A stretch of 64,000 nt of DNA from JAHJQQ01 sp963737555 (GTDB lineage Bacteria; Pseudomonadota; Gammaproteobacteria; Thiohalobacterales; Thiohalobacteraceae). The notes under the pieces are model-generated. The model was not told the DNA's origin. It searched no databases and saw only the letters and a program-made list of their open reading frames with translations. Positions 46,913 to 56,902 of the stretch are shown piece after piece (positions within the stretch are counted from its first letter, which is position 1; each line of letters starts with the position of its first letter). The stretch is taken from NCBI GenBank assembly GCA_963737555.1, contig CAVTTB010000003.1:108398-172397 (forward strand), given 5' to 3'. Made by a program: the position numbers and the translations under genes.

Positions 46913-47362
46913 TTAGCTGGCGCACGCCGGCACCCAGGCAAGAATCGCCTCGCGGTTGGTATAAGAGCTCGCCAACGCGGCCGCGGATACACGATCAAGC
47001 CACTGATATTCCAGGTGTTCGGCAAGATCGATGCGGATCGCGAGGCGCTCGGTCAGCGCCAGCCGAAAGACATACTCGGTGTTGTGGCTGACGTCGGGGG
47101 CATAGCGGGAGCGCCAGGCGGGCAGGATGGGAAAGCGATTGGTTTTTCTGCAGTCGACCAACCCAGCGCTCACCGCTAGACCGGTTTCCTCGAACAGCTC
47201 GCGCCGTGCCGCCTGCTCCGGGGTCTCGTTCCCTTCCAGGCTGCCCGTCACCGATTGCCAGAAATCATCCGGCTGCCGCCGGCGCAACATCAGCACCTCA
47301 CCGGCCTCGGTGTAGACCAGGACCAGGACGGATTCGGGGCGTTTGAAGGTGTTCAAGGTCAC
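46913..47362 (-). CDS. nudB: NudB, dihydroneopterin triphosphate pyrophosphatase (Nudix)
   Basis: Early folate-synthesis step. 149 aa with a Nudix box GSLEGNETPEQAARRELFEE then TGL, near residues 40-62. The N-terminus FKRPESVLVLVYTEAGEVLM and the aspS-nudB-yebC order support NudB within the Nudix superfamily. Confidence 0.92.
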   Translation of the reverse strand: MTLNTFKRPESVLVLVYTEAGEVLMLRRRQPDDFWQSVTGSLEGNETPEQAARRELFEETGLAVSAGLVDCRKTNRFPILPAWRSRYAPDVSHNTEYVFRLALTERLAIRIDLAEHLEYQWLDRVSAAALASSYTNREAILAWVPACAS

Positions 47363-47369
47363 TTAGTAT

Positions 47370-47547
47370 TTGAACCGCCAAGACGCCAAGCGCAAGAAAT
47401 CCTGGTGAACCGCCAAGGCGCCAAGACGCCAAGAACAATTAATGTAAAAAGCCAAGTTGGTTTTTCACATGAATTCTCTTGGCGTCTTGGCGCCTTGGCG
47501 GTTCAAATCACGCTTTCTTGGCGGCCTTGGCGTCTTGGCGGTTCAAC
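47370..47547. repeat. Nested inverted repeat of the GGCGGTTCA family, copy B
   Basis: Between aspS and nudB. Left half has two units (tgaaccgccaagacgccaag; tgaaccgccaaggcgccaag), right half two complementary units, with an AT-rich core containing gaattctcttggcgtcttgg that matches copy A. 178 bp; it fills the whole intergenic gap. Confidence 0.82.
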
Positions 47548-47551
47548 TAAA

Positions 47552-49349
47552 CTACTCCACCACTTTCGCCCGCAGCCGAATGCCCAGCTCACGCAGCTGC
47601 TTTTCACCGGCCGGCGACGGTGCGTTGGTCAGCATGCACGCGGCGCTCTGGGTCTTGGGGAAGGCCATCACATCGCGGATCGATTGCGCGCCGACCATCA
47701 GCATCACCAGACGGTCGAGGCCGAAGGCGATGCCGCCGTGCGGCGGGCAACCGTATTTGAGCGCGTCGAGCAGGAAGCCGAATTTCTCGCGCGCCTCTTC
47801 GGCGCCGATGCCGAGCAATTCGAATACGGCCGCCTGCATGTCTTCACGGTGAATACGTATCGAACCACCGCCCAATTCGGTGCCGTTGAGCACCATGTCG
47901 TAGGCGCGCGACAGCGCTTCGCCGGTATTGTCGCGTAGCGCTTGGACATCATTGATGTTCGGCGCGGTGAACGGATGATGCAGCGCGACCCAGCGATTGT
48001 CCTTTTCGTCATGCTCGAACATCGGGAAGTCGACCACCCACAACGGCTGCCACGGGCTGGTCAACAGATTCAGATCGTGACCGAGCTTGATGCGCAGCGC
48101 GCCCAAGGCCTCGCTGACCACCTTGGCGGAATCGGCGCCGAAGAAAATCAGATCGCCATCGGCCGCACCGGTGCGTTCCAGAATGCCGGTCACGGTCGCA
48201 TCCGGCAGGAATTTCAGGATCGGCGACTGCAGACCGTCGCGTCCCTTGGCCAGTTCGTTCACCTTGATATAGGCGAGACCCTTGGCGCCGTATTTGCTGA
48301 CGTACTGCGTGTAATCGTCGATGTCTTTACGCGACAGGCTGCCGCCTTGCGGCAGATCGCAGCGCGGTGACGCGACCCTTCGGATCTTTGGCCGGCGCGG
48401 CAAACACCTTGAATTCGACGTCTTGCATGAGATCGGCGACATCGACCAGTTCCAACGGAATGCGCAGGTCCGGTTTATCGACGCCATAACGGCGCATCGC
48501 CTCGGCATAAGTCATGCGCGGGAACGGTATCGGCAGGCTGACATCCAACACCTGCGCGAACAGCTCGCGAATCATGTCTTCCATCAGCTCCATGATCTCG
48601 TCTTCGTTCAGGAACGAGGTCTCGATATCGAGCTGGGTGAATTCCGGCTGCCGGTCGGCGCGCAGGTCTTCGTCGCGGAAGCAGCGCACGATCTGATAAT
48701 AGCGATCCATGCCGCTCATCATCAGCAGCTGTTTGAACAATTGCGGCGACTGCGGCAAGGCGAAGAACTCACCGGGATGGGTGCGGCTCGGCACCAGATA
48801 ATCGCGCGCGCCCTCCGGTGTGGTCTTGGTCAGGATCGGCGTTTCGATATCGAGGAAACCGCGCTCATCGAGGAAGCGGCGCAACTGCCGGGCGATGCGG
48901 GCGCGCAATTGCATGCGCTGCTGCATGACCGGACGGCGCAGATCGATGTAGCGATAACGCAGGCGCAATTCCTCGCCGATGTCTTCATCGTCGATCTGGA
49001 ACGGCGGCGTTTCGGCGGCGTTGAGAATCTCCAATTGCTTGCCGAGGATTTCGATCTGCCCGGTCGGCATGTTGGCGTTTCCGGTGCCGTCCGGACGGCG
49101 GCGCACCGTGCCGTGTACCTGCAGCACGAATTCGTTGCGCACGCGCTCGGCGATCTGGAACGACTCCGGGGCATCCGGATCGAACACCACCTGCACCAGA
49201 CCCTCGCGGTCGCGCAGGTCGATGAAGATCACGCCGCCATGGTCGCGCCGACGATGCACCCAACCGCAGATACGGATCTCTTCATCGATGTGGGATTCGT
49301 TCAGTTCCCCGCAATAATGTGAACGCATGGGGATACGCGTGGAACTCAT
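47552..49349 (-). CDS. aspS: Aspartyl-tRNA synthetase (one frameshift)
   Basis: Class II synthetase that charges tRNA-Asp. The N-terminal OB fold (RSHYCGELNESHIDEEIRIC) and motif 2 (YQIVRCFRDEDLRADRQPEF then TQLDIE) are in the first frame, which runs from 49349 to about 48356. There an extra base (ctgcga-t-ctgccg) shifts the frame, and LPQGGSLSRKDIDDYTQYV continues through the bacterial GAD insertion to motif 3 (GGIAFGLDRLVMLMVGAQSI). Total is about 598 codons, as expected. An essential gene, so the break is a sequence error unless another copy exists. Confidence 0.94.
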
Positions 49350-49477
49350 GGCGCGACGGCCTCCGGGTAGGCATTAAGAAGGGTGGGAATGGTACGGGGT
49401 CGGGATGGGACGGGCAACCGGAAGCGGAAAATGGGGCGGGGCCGAATGGCACTTACTTGAGCGGTTCCGCCATCAAT

Positions 49478-49615
49478 GTAGGGTGGGTTAGCGTTTTTTG
49501 CGTAACCCACCAAGCGTTGCGCAGCAACACAACCCGATTTTTAGGTGTGCCTGACGGCACGCTTGGTGGGTTACGGCCAACGCAACCACTTGGCCCTTTA
49601 GGGTAACCACCCTAC
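49478..49615. repeat. Palindromic GTAGGRTGGGT-family repeat between fmdB and aspS
   Basis: 138 bp. Ends gtagggtgg and ccaccctac. Inside, cgtaacccaccaagcg and cgcttggtgggttacg form a second complementary pair. Related shorter units occur at 52214-52285 and 54019-54106. It occupies most of the aspS upstream region. Confidence 0.8.
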
Positions 49616-49669
49616 ATTTCTATACGCAAGCGCCATTCCGGCGGCGCCCCTTTCAGACGCGCGGTTAAA

Positions 49670-49968
49670 TCAGGAGCACGACCCGCAACCGCCGCCGCCA
49701 CAGCTATGTCCGCCGCCAGAGGCCCACCAGACGCGCCGCCGGACGAACCGCCACTCGTGTCTTTCTCGGCCACATTGCGCTTGCTGCCGGATTTGAAGTC
49801 GGTTTCGTACCAACCGCCACCCGAAAGACGGAAGCCGGCGGCCGAAATCTGTTTCTGCAACTTGGGCTTGCCACATTCCGGGCAATCGGTCAGCGGAGGA
49901 TCGCTGAGCTTCTGCAGGGATTCCAAGCCGTGACCACAATCACCACACTGATACTCATAAATCGGCAT
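49670..49968 (-). CDS. FmdB-family zinc-ribbon protein (one frameshift)
   Basis: Small putative regulatory protein. ATG 49968 follows aaggtg and gives MPIYEYQCGDCGHGLESLQK, then DCPECGKPKLQKQ: two CxxC pairs forming a zinc ribbon. A one-base insertion near 49721-49727 shifts the glycine-rich tail; the corrected end is GGGHSCGGGGCGSCS with stop at 49670, the usual family tail. Without correction the frame runs on to 49612 into a repeat. Upstream of aspS, as is common. Confidence 0.88.
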
Positions 49969-50060
49969 ACAGCACCTTCCAAAGCAAACTATTGATACGC
50001 CCAAATGGGCGCGGGTTGCCGCGAAACATGCGGGCGGCACCCTAAAAAGTCAAGGCTGGA

Positions 50061-50330
50061 TCACGCCAATCCCAGCGTCTCTGCCTCTCCAACCGCGGCC
50101 TCCTCGGCACGCCGCGCGGCATCCAGGGCTTTGACCAGCAACGCATGTTCGTGCTCGTCCATACCGAATCTCACCATCCGCTCTGCCCGCAAGCAGATGT
50201 CTTCCAGATGCCGCAGGCGCTCCTGCTGATACAGCACCGTTTTGGCCAAGGCATGCGTATCTTCGCCGGCCGCGCGCAGGCGTTCCGCCTCGCTGACGGC
50301 CTGACGCAATTCTTCAGGGCTCGGTTTCAT
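50061..50330 (-). CDS. Conserved hypothetical protein, 89 aa, helical
   Basis: Fully helical and charged, with likely coiled coil (EELRQAVSEAERLRAAGED, HLEDICLRAERMVRFGMDEH). No motif or signal peptide. Divergent from the ABC-transporter gene and upstream of fmdB on the same strand. Function unknown. Confidence 0.65.
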   Translation of the reverse strand: MKPSPEELRQAVSEAERLRAAGEDTHALAKTVLYQQERLRHLEDICLRAERMVRFGMDEHEHALLVKALDAARRAEEAAVGEAETLGLA

Positions 50331-50490
50331 GGTGCATCGTCTCCGTGTGTGCCGGCCAGAACAGCCGCGACTGTGGATTTACGGGTGATATTCTCGCATA
50401 GCGGCGGGAATTTCCGCTCGCTGTAGCGGGTGATTTCCCTCCACTGTCGCATTTTGTGACAATGGCGCCTCGCTCACCCTCGGTCACGCC

Positions 50491-52213
50491 ATGCGCGCCT
50501 ACATCCACCCCACCGAACTGCCCGACAGCCGCCCCAGTGATGTCCGCACCCTGCGGTCGCTGATGCCGTTCCTCTGGGACTACCGTGGCCGCGTGCTGTT
50601 GGCGCTGGCCTTCCTGATCCTGTCCAAGGCCGCCAACGTCGGCATTCCGCTGATCCTCAAGGACATCGTCGACAGCCTGGATGCCAACACCCATACCGAA
50701 CTGCTGACGCTGCCGTTGGCGTTGCTGCTCGGCTACGGCGCGCTGCGCCTGGGCAGCTCGCTGTTCAACGAACTGCGCGACGCGGTGTTCGCCCGCGTGC
50801 GTCACGGCGCCATGCGCAGCGTGTCGGTGCGCGTGCTGGAACATCTGCACCAGTTATCGCTGCGCTATCACCTGGAACGCAAGACCGGCGGCGTGTCGCG
50901 CGACATCGATCGCGGCACCCGCAGCGTCAGCTCGCTGCTCAACTACATGGTGTTCAGCATCCTGCCGACGCTGATCGAGGTGCGTGATGATCGCCGGCAT
51001 CCTGCTGGCCAAATACGACCCGTGGTTCGCCGTGGTCACCTTCGGCTCGGTGGTGATCTACATCGCCTACACGCTGCTGGTTACCGACTGGCGCATGCAA
51101 TACCGCGTCACCATGAACGCCATGGATTCGCAGGGCAACACCCAGGCGGTCGACAGCCTGATCAATTATGAAACGGTGAAATACTTCGGCAACGAACAAC
51201 ATGAGCTGCGCCGCTACAACGAAACGCTGCATGTCTGGGAAGACGCGGCGGTCAAGAGCCAGACCTCGCTGGCTGCACTCAACGTCGGTCAATCGGCGAT
51301 CATCGCCGTGGGCGTGACGGGGGTGATGATCCTCGCCGCGCAAGGCGTGGTGGCAGGTGAAATGAGCATCGGCGATCTGGTATTGGTCAACGCCTTCCTG
51401 CTGCAACTGTTCATCCCGCTGAATTTCCTCGGCGTGGTCTACAGCCAGCTCAAGCACGCCATCACCGACATGCGGCTGATGTTCGATGTGCTGGAAAAGC
51501 AGCCGGAGATCGTCGATCGCAACGACGCACAACCGCTGGACATCGGCAGCGGTGAGGTGCGCTTCGAACACGTCGCGTTCGCCTACGACGCCGACCGGCC
51601 GATTCTGCACGATGTCAGCTTCACCATTCCCGCCGGGCACAAGGTCGCCGTGGTCGGCCCCAGCGGCGCGGGAAAATCCACGCTGGCGCGGCTGTTGTTC
51701 CGCTTCTACGACGTCACCGGCGGACGCATCCTGATCAACGGCCAGGATGTACGCGCGGTCACGCAAGACAGTCTGCGCGCGTCCATCGGCATCGTCCCGC
51801 AGGACACGGTGCTGTTCAACGACACGCTCTACTACAACATCGCCTATGCACGCCCTGGCGCGACCCGCGCCGAAGTCGAACGCGCCGCGCAACTCGCCAA
51901 CATTCACGGCTTCATCGCCGCACTGCCCAAAGGTTACGACAGCATCGTCGGTGAACGCGGCCTGAAACTCATCCGGCGGCGAGAAACAAGCGCGTAAGGA
52001 TCGCCGCGACATTCTCAAGAACCGCGCATTCATGGTATTTGACGAAGCAAATTACAGTATGGATTCAGCATTCACGAACAAATGGCATTGCGTCGAGCGA
52101 GCTGGTGATAACATCGAATCGAACGACGTAAGTAGATCAGGGCATACATATGGCGTTGCAGCAGGAAGAACGCAGCGGAAACGGAACAGTTGGAAGTGGC
52201 AACGCTTGATTTC
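50491..52213 (+). pseudogene. Atm1-type ABC exporter, copy 1, broken and degenerate at the 3' end
   Basis: Fused permease-ATPase of the Atm1/HMT1 class: six membrane helices, the class signature INYETVKYFGNEQHE, and Walker A VGPSGAGKSTLARLL. It has the complete N-terminus (MRAYIHPTELPDSRPSDVRT). Extra bases near 50983 and 51971 break it. From about 51985 the sequence decays: the ABC signature and Walker B region are only faintly recognisable against copy 2, and the tail is shortened by about 130 bp, yet still ends in a degraded version of the same downstream palindrome. It can be a real decayed duplicate or an assembly artefact joining two strain variants. Confidence 0.75.
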
Positions 52214-52285
52214 GTAGGATGGGTGACAAGCGCAACATGAAGAATCGCGACAAATGATGGGTTACGCTTTGCTCCACCATCCTAC
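52214..52285. repeat. Palindromic GTAGGATGGGT-family repeat after ABC copy 1
   Basis: Ends gtaggatggg and ccatcctac with gatgggttacgc inside. It is a diverged, shorter version of the repeat that follows copy 2, showing that the duplication includes downstream sequence. Confidence 0.7.
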
Positions 52286-52301
52286 CAGGCTCATGGCTTC
52301 A

Positions 52302-54014
52302 CCTTCCTGATCCTGTCCAAGGCCGCCAACGTCGGCATTCCGCTGATCCTCAAGGACATCGTCGACAGCCTGGATGCCAACACGCATACCGAACTGCTGA
52401 CGCTTGCCGTTGGCGTTGCTGCTCGGCTACGGCGCGCTGCGCCTGGGCAGCTCGCTGTTCAACGAACTGCGCGACGCGGTGTTCGCCCGCGTGCGTCACG
52501 GCGCCATGCGCAGCGTGTCGGTGCGTGTGCTGGAACATCTGCACCAGTTATCGTTGCGCTATCACCTGGAGCGCAAGACCGGCGGCGTGTCGCGCGACAT
52601 CGATCGCGGCACCCGCAGCGTCAGCTCACTGCTCAACTACATGGTGTTCAGCATTCTGCCGACGCTGATCGAAGTGGTCATGATCGCCGGCATCCTGCTC
52701 GCCAAATACGACCCGTGGTTCGCCGTGGTCACCTTCGGCTCGGTGGTGATCTATATCGCCTACACGCTGCTGGTCACCGACTGGCGTATGCAATACCGCG
52801 TCACCATGAACGCCATGGATTCGCAGGGCAACACCCAGGCAGTCGACAGCCTGATCAATTATGAAACGGTGAAATACTTCGGCAACGAACAACATGAGCT
52901 GCGTCGCTACAACGAAACGCTGCATGTCTGGGAAGACGCGGCGGTCAAGAGCCAGACCTCGCTGGCTGCACTCAACGTCGGTCAATCCGCCATCATCGCC
53001 GTGGGTGTGACGGGGGTGATGATCCTCGCCGCGCAGGGCGTGGTCGCCGGTGAAATGAGCATCGGCGATCTGGTGTTGGTCAACGCCTTCCTGCTGCAAC
53101 TGTTCATTCCGCTGAATTTCCTCGGTGTGGTCTACAGCCAGCTCAAACACGCCATCACCGACATGCGGCTGATGTTCGATGTGCTGGAAAAGCAGCCGGA
53201 GATCGTCGATCGCAACGACGCACAACCGCTGGATATCGGCAGCGGTGAGGTACGCTTCGAACACGTCGCGTTCGCCTACGACGCCGACCGGCCGATTCTG
53301 CACGATGTCAGCTTCACCATTCCTGCCGGGCACAAGGTCGCCGTGGTCGGCCCCAGCGGCGCGGGGAAATCCACCCTGGCGCGGCTGTTGTTCCGCTTCT
53401 ACGACATCAGCGGCGGACGCATTCTGATCAACGGCCAGGATGTACGCGCGGTCACACAAGACAGTCTGCGCGCGTCCATCGGCATCGTCCCGCAGGACAC
53501 GGTGCTGTTCAACGACACGCTCTACTACAACATCGCCTATGCACGCCCTGGCGCGACCCGCGCCGAAGTCGAACGCGCCGCGCAACTCGCCAACATTCAC
53601 GGCTTCATCGCCGCACTGCCCAAAGGTTACGACAGCATCGTCGGTGAACGCGGCCTGAAACTCTCCGGCGGCGAGAAACAGCGCGTCGCGATTGCCCGCG
53701 CCATTCTCAAGAACCCACGCATCCTGGTGTTCGACGAAGCGACCTCCAGCCTGGACTCGCACTCCGAACAAATCATTCTCGATGCATTACGCAAGGTCGC
53801 CGCGAATCACACCACGCTGGTGATCGCCCATCGACTCTCGACGGTCATCGACGCCGATACGATTCTGGTTATGGATCAGGGCCGCATTGTCGAACGCGGC
53901 ACGCATCAGGAGTTGCTGACGCAGGCCGGCGTATACAGTCGTCTCTGGGCTTTGCAGCAGGAAGAACGGCAGCGGGAAGAACAACTCGACGTGGGACTGG
54001 AAGTGGTCGGTTAG
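52302..54014 (+). CDS. Atm1-type ABC exporter, copy 2, missing its first 40 codons
   Basis: Homology to copy 1 starts at ttcctgatcctgtccaaggc (52302), equivalent to codon 41, so there is no proper start. An extra T at 52402 then shifts the frame, after which it is open to 54014 (MPLALLLGYG from a TTG at 52404). Intact motifs: Walker A VGPSGAGKSTLARLLFRFYD, ABC signature LSGGEKQRVAIARAIL, Walker B ILVFDEATSSLDS. Atm1-class proteins export glutathione-related sulfur compounds. A full gene can be built from copy 1's start and copy 2's end, which supports a single true locus. Confidence 0.85.
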
Positions 54015-54018
54015 TGCG

Positions 54019-54106
54019 TAGGATGGGTGGAGGCGAGTTTATGCCGTAACCCATCACCTCACATGATGAGTTGCGATGGGTTACGCTTAGCTTCACCCAT
54101 CCTACC
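54019..54106. repeat. Palindromic GTAGGATGGGT-family repeat after ABC copy 2
   Basis: 88 bp with ends gtaggatgggtg and cacccatcctac and an inner pair cgtaacccatc / gatgggttacg. It lies between the convergent ABC and PilZ genes and may act as a bidirectional terminator. Confidence 0.78.
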
Positions 54107-54119
54107 TGGGCTCAGATCC

Positions 54120-54737
54120 CTACTGGACTTCGTTGTCCTCATCGCGTTGCCGCCGCAACAACTCGGTCTCGCGATTCATGATGTGACTGACCAGCAAATC
54201 GCGGTCGACCTCGCGGATGTGCGAGTATTCGACGGCGATCTGCCAGGGATAAATCCCCGCCGCCTCCGCGAGACGTTCGCAATACACCACTTTCGACATT
54301 GAGAGAATGCCTGTGATCGACGGATGCAACACCATGCTTATTTCCAGCAAGGTGCCGGGCACGTGCTCAACCGGCGAGGGGAACACCAGACCGCCGGCGC
54401 TGAGATTGACGTGCATGGGGAGAAAATCGCCGCGTGCCGACTCTTCAAGCACGAACAGCCGTGCCAGGTGATTCAACTTCTGATCGACCATCTTCAGATA
54501 GCGCCCCACATCCGGCGTATCGGCCGCGAAACCGTGCAACACCCGCGACATCTGTCGCGAACTGACCGCGAAATTCGCCGCCACGGTAAAGCGGTCCGGC
54601 ATCTTGTCGTTGATACGCGCGGCAATTGCCGCGACATCGGCCTCGCCGATCGGGCGCACCTTCAGCTGCACCTCGTCGTCGATACGGAAATATTCGCGAC
54701 GTTCGGCCGATTGGAGGGTTATTTTCTCGTCAGACAT
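54120..54737 (-). CDS. PilZ-domain protein
   Basis: 205 aa. ATG 54737 is preceded by gggaga at 5 bases; it gives MSDEKITLQSAERREYFRID. The N-terminal part (RREYFRIDDEVQLKVRPIGE) and the C-terminal part (MHVNLSAGGLVFPSP) match PilZ-like domains; the second contains the DxSxxG-like N-L-S-A-G-G turn used in cyclic-di-GMP binding. The middle is helical. It may link cyclic-di-GMP to motility or envelope functions. No signal peptide. Confidence 0.82.
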   Translation of the reverse strand: MSDEKITLQSAERREYFRIDDEVQLKVRPIGEADVAAIAARINDKMPDRFTVAANFAVSSRQMSRVLHGFAADTPDVGRYLKMVDQKLNHLARLFVLEESARGDFLPMHVNLSAGGLVFPSPVEHVPGTLLEISMVLHPSITGILSMSKVVYCERLAEAAGIYPWQIAVEYSHIREVDRDLLVSHIMNRETELLRRQRDEDNEVQ

Positions 54738-55078
54738 AATTTCTCCCTTGCACTCATCGCGCACAAATGGATCTTCTTCAGCGGGCTGCGGCGCAGATCG
54801 TAGTGCTGTCGGCATGGCAGCCACCCCCGCTGATATCTCCGCTTGATACCGGATCATCACCCTGTAAGCGTTTTATTTCCAGCCGGCGATGGTGCGCACG
54901 GTTCTCAAAACTGTCGTTTGGCACGTTCGGACACGCTGCTGCGCCCTTCCGTTTCAATGGGCACTTGGCCGATAGCCATCGAGGGTCGGCCGGCCAGTGC
55001 CCACCGATTCCGGCTTAGCGCTACAATACCCGTAGTATCCACCCTGATACGCAGGCAAGGACCGTTCCTACTTTAACT
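54738..55078. other. Divergent intergenic region, no gene seen
   Basis: 341 bp between the PilZ gene and the phosphorylase gene, which point away from each other, so it must hold both promoters. I find no convincing -35/-10 pair, hairpin or repeat. Confidence 0.5.
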
Positions 55079-56653
55079 ATGACCGATCTCCAGACCAACC
55101 CCGAGACCCCGGCCCAGGCCGCGTGCCATCTGATGCTCAAGCGCGTCGCGATCGATACCTATCGCGAGAACGTCGCCTATATGCACCGCGACTGCGGCGT
55201 CTACCGTGCCGAGGGGTTCCAGGCGCTGTCGAAGATCGCCATCACCAACCATGGCCACCGCATCCTCGCCGTGCTCAACGTGGTCGACGACGCCAATCTG
55301 GTCGGACTCGACCAGCTGGGGCTTTCCGAACAGGCGTTCGCGCAATTCGGCGGGCAAGAGGGTGAGCAGGTGCATGTCGCGCATGCCGAACCACCGATGT
55401 CGATGGACGCGGTCCGCCGCAAGATGGGTGGCGAACGTTTGCGGCTGGAAGATTTCCAGGCCATCACCCGCGACATCGTCGACAACCGTTATTCCAAGAC
55501 CGAGATGGCCGCGTTCCTGGTCGCCTCCGGACAGACCGGGTTGGATCGCGATGAGATTCTGTATCTCACCCAGGCCATGCTGGAATCCGGCGACCGCCTC
55601 GATTGGGATGAAGCGCTGGTCGCGGACAAGCACTGCATCGGTGGCATCCCCGGCAATCGCACCTCGATGCTGGTGGTGCCGATCGTCGCCGCGCACGGCA
55701 TGCTCATCCCCAAGACTTCCAGCCGCGCCATCACCTCGCCGGCCGGCACCGCCGACACCATGGAAGTGCTCGCGCAGGTGGAGTTGAGTCCCGACCGTCT
55801 GCACGCCCTGGTGCGCAAGCACCGCGGCTGTCTCGCCTGGGGCGGCACCGCCAAGCTGGCGCCGGTCGACGATATTCTGATCGCCGTCGAACGTCCGCTC
55901 GGCATCGACTCGTATGGCCAGATGGTCGCGTCGATCCTGTCGAAGAAACTGGCCGCCGGTTCCACGCATCTGCTCATCGACATCCCGGTCGGGCCGACGG
56001 CGAAGGTGCGGCGCATGTCGCAGGCACTCGCGCTGCGCAAACTGTTCGAATACGTCGGCGACCGCATGGGACTGCACCTCGAAGTCGTTATCACCGACGG
56101 TCGTCAACCGATCGGACGCGGCATCGGCCCGGTGCTGGAAGTGCGCGACGTCATGCAGGTATTGGAAAACGATCCCAACGCACCGGCGGACTTGCGGCAG
56201 AAGGCGCTGCATCTGGCCGGGCGCGTCCTGGAATTCGATCCCGATGTGCGCGGCGGTCATGGTTATGCCATCGCCCGCGACATCCTCGAATCCGGCCGCG
56301 CGCTCACCAAGATGAATGAACTCATCGACGCGCAGGGACGCCAGCTAACGCAGTACAAGCCCGGCGCATTGCAGTTCGAGGTCAGTGCCGAACGCAACGG
56401 CGTCGTCGCCGCCATCGACAACTTCCAACTCGCGCGCATCGCGCGGCTGGCCGGCGCACCGATGGACAAAGGCGCCGGCGTGGATCTGCTGAAGAAGCTG
56501 GGCGATCCTGTCATGGCAGGCGAGGCGTTGTACCGCGTGCATTCGGAAGTGCGCGCCGATTTCGATTTCGCACGCAATCTATCGCAACGCGCCCGCGGCT
56601 ACAGCATCGAAGACACCTACGATGCGGGCGCGCCGTTTGCGGCGGAGAGTTGA
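55079..56653 (+). CDS. Thymidine/AMP phosphorylase family protein (AMPpase-like, DeoA superfamily)
   Basis: 524 aa. The first 90 residues form an N-terminal extension not found in DeoA but typical of the archaeal-type AMP phosphorylase branch. Then come the helical and alpha/beta domains with DKHCIGGIPGNRTSMLVVPI, TSSRAITSPAGTADTMEVLA and GGTAKLAPVDDILI. The reaction would be phosphorolysis of a nucleoside 5'-phosphate (to ribose-1,5-bisphosphate) or of thymidine. It is followed by a PRPP-synthetase-like gene, so a link to salvage of ribose phosphates is likely. The frame is intact. Confidence 0.88.
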   Translation: MTDLQTNPETPAQAACHLMLKRVAIDTYRENVAYMHRDCGVYRAEGFQALSKIAITNHGHRILAVLNVVDDANLVGLDQLGLSEQAFAQFGGQEGEQVHVAHAEPPMSMDAVRRKMGGERLRLEDFQAITRDIVDNRYSKTEMAAFLVASGQTGLDRDEILYLTQAMLESGDRLDWDEALVADKHCIGGIPGNRTSMLVVPIVAAHGMLIPKTSSRAITSPAGTADTMEVLAQVELSPDRLHALVRKHRGCLAWGGTAKLAPVDDILIAVERPLGIDSYGQMVASILSKKLAAGSTHLLIDIPVGPTAKVRRMSQALALRKLFEYVGDRMGLHLEVVITDGRQPIGRGIGPVLEVRDVMQVLENDPNAPADLRQKALHLAGRVLEFDPDVRGGHGYAIARDILESGRALTKMNELIDAQGRQLTQYKPGALQFEVSAERNGVVAAIDNFQLARIARLAGAPMDKGAGVDLLKKLGDPVMAGEALYRVHSEVRADFDFARNLSQRARGYSIEDTYDAGAPFAAES

Positions 56654-56665
56654 GGAAAGTTTTTC

Positions 56666-56902
56666 GTTGAACCGCCAGGACGCCAAGAACATTTTGGAAC
56701 CGCCAAGGCGCCAAGACGCCAAGAAATCCTGTATTAGGCAAAAAGAAAAATCGGATTCGCAGCTTCGCCAGACATCGATCTTATCTTATGCAGAATCGTT
56801 CTTGGCGTCTTGAGCGTTTTAACAATTCGAATTTTTCTTGGCGTCTTGGCGCCTTGGCGGTTCAACCATCTTCCTTGGCGACCTTAGCGTCTTGGCGGTT
56901 CA
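56666..56902. repeat. Nested inverted repeat of the GGCGGTTCA family, copy C
   Basis: 237 bp filling the gap between the phosphorylase and PRPP-synthetase-like genes. Starts ttgaaccgccaggacgccaa, ends gtcttggcggttca immediately before the ATG of the next gene, so its last unit supplies the leader and possibly the ribosome-binding site (ggcggt). Confidence 0.82.

Noticed and set aside
45082..47547. Repeats read as a possible CRISPR array
   Set aside because: Units are inverted and nested, there are no regular unique spacers, and no cas genes are in the window.
52626..53771. 381-codon frame antisense to the ABC exporter, repeated opposite copy 1
   Set aside because: Appears in both copies only because the exporter is duplicated; no protein-like features.
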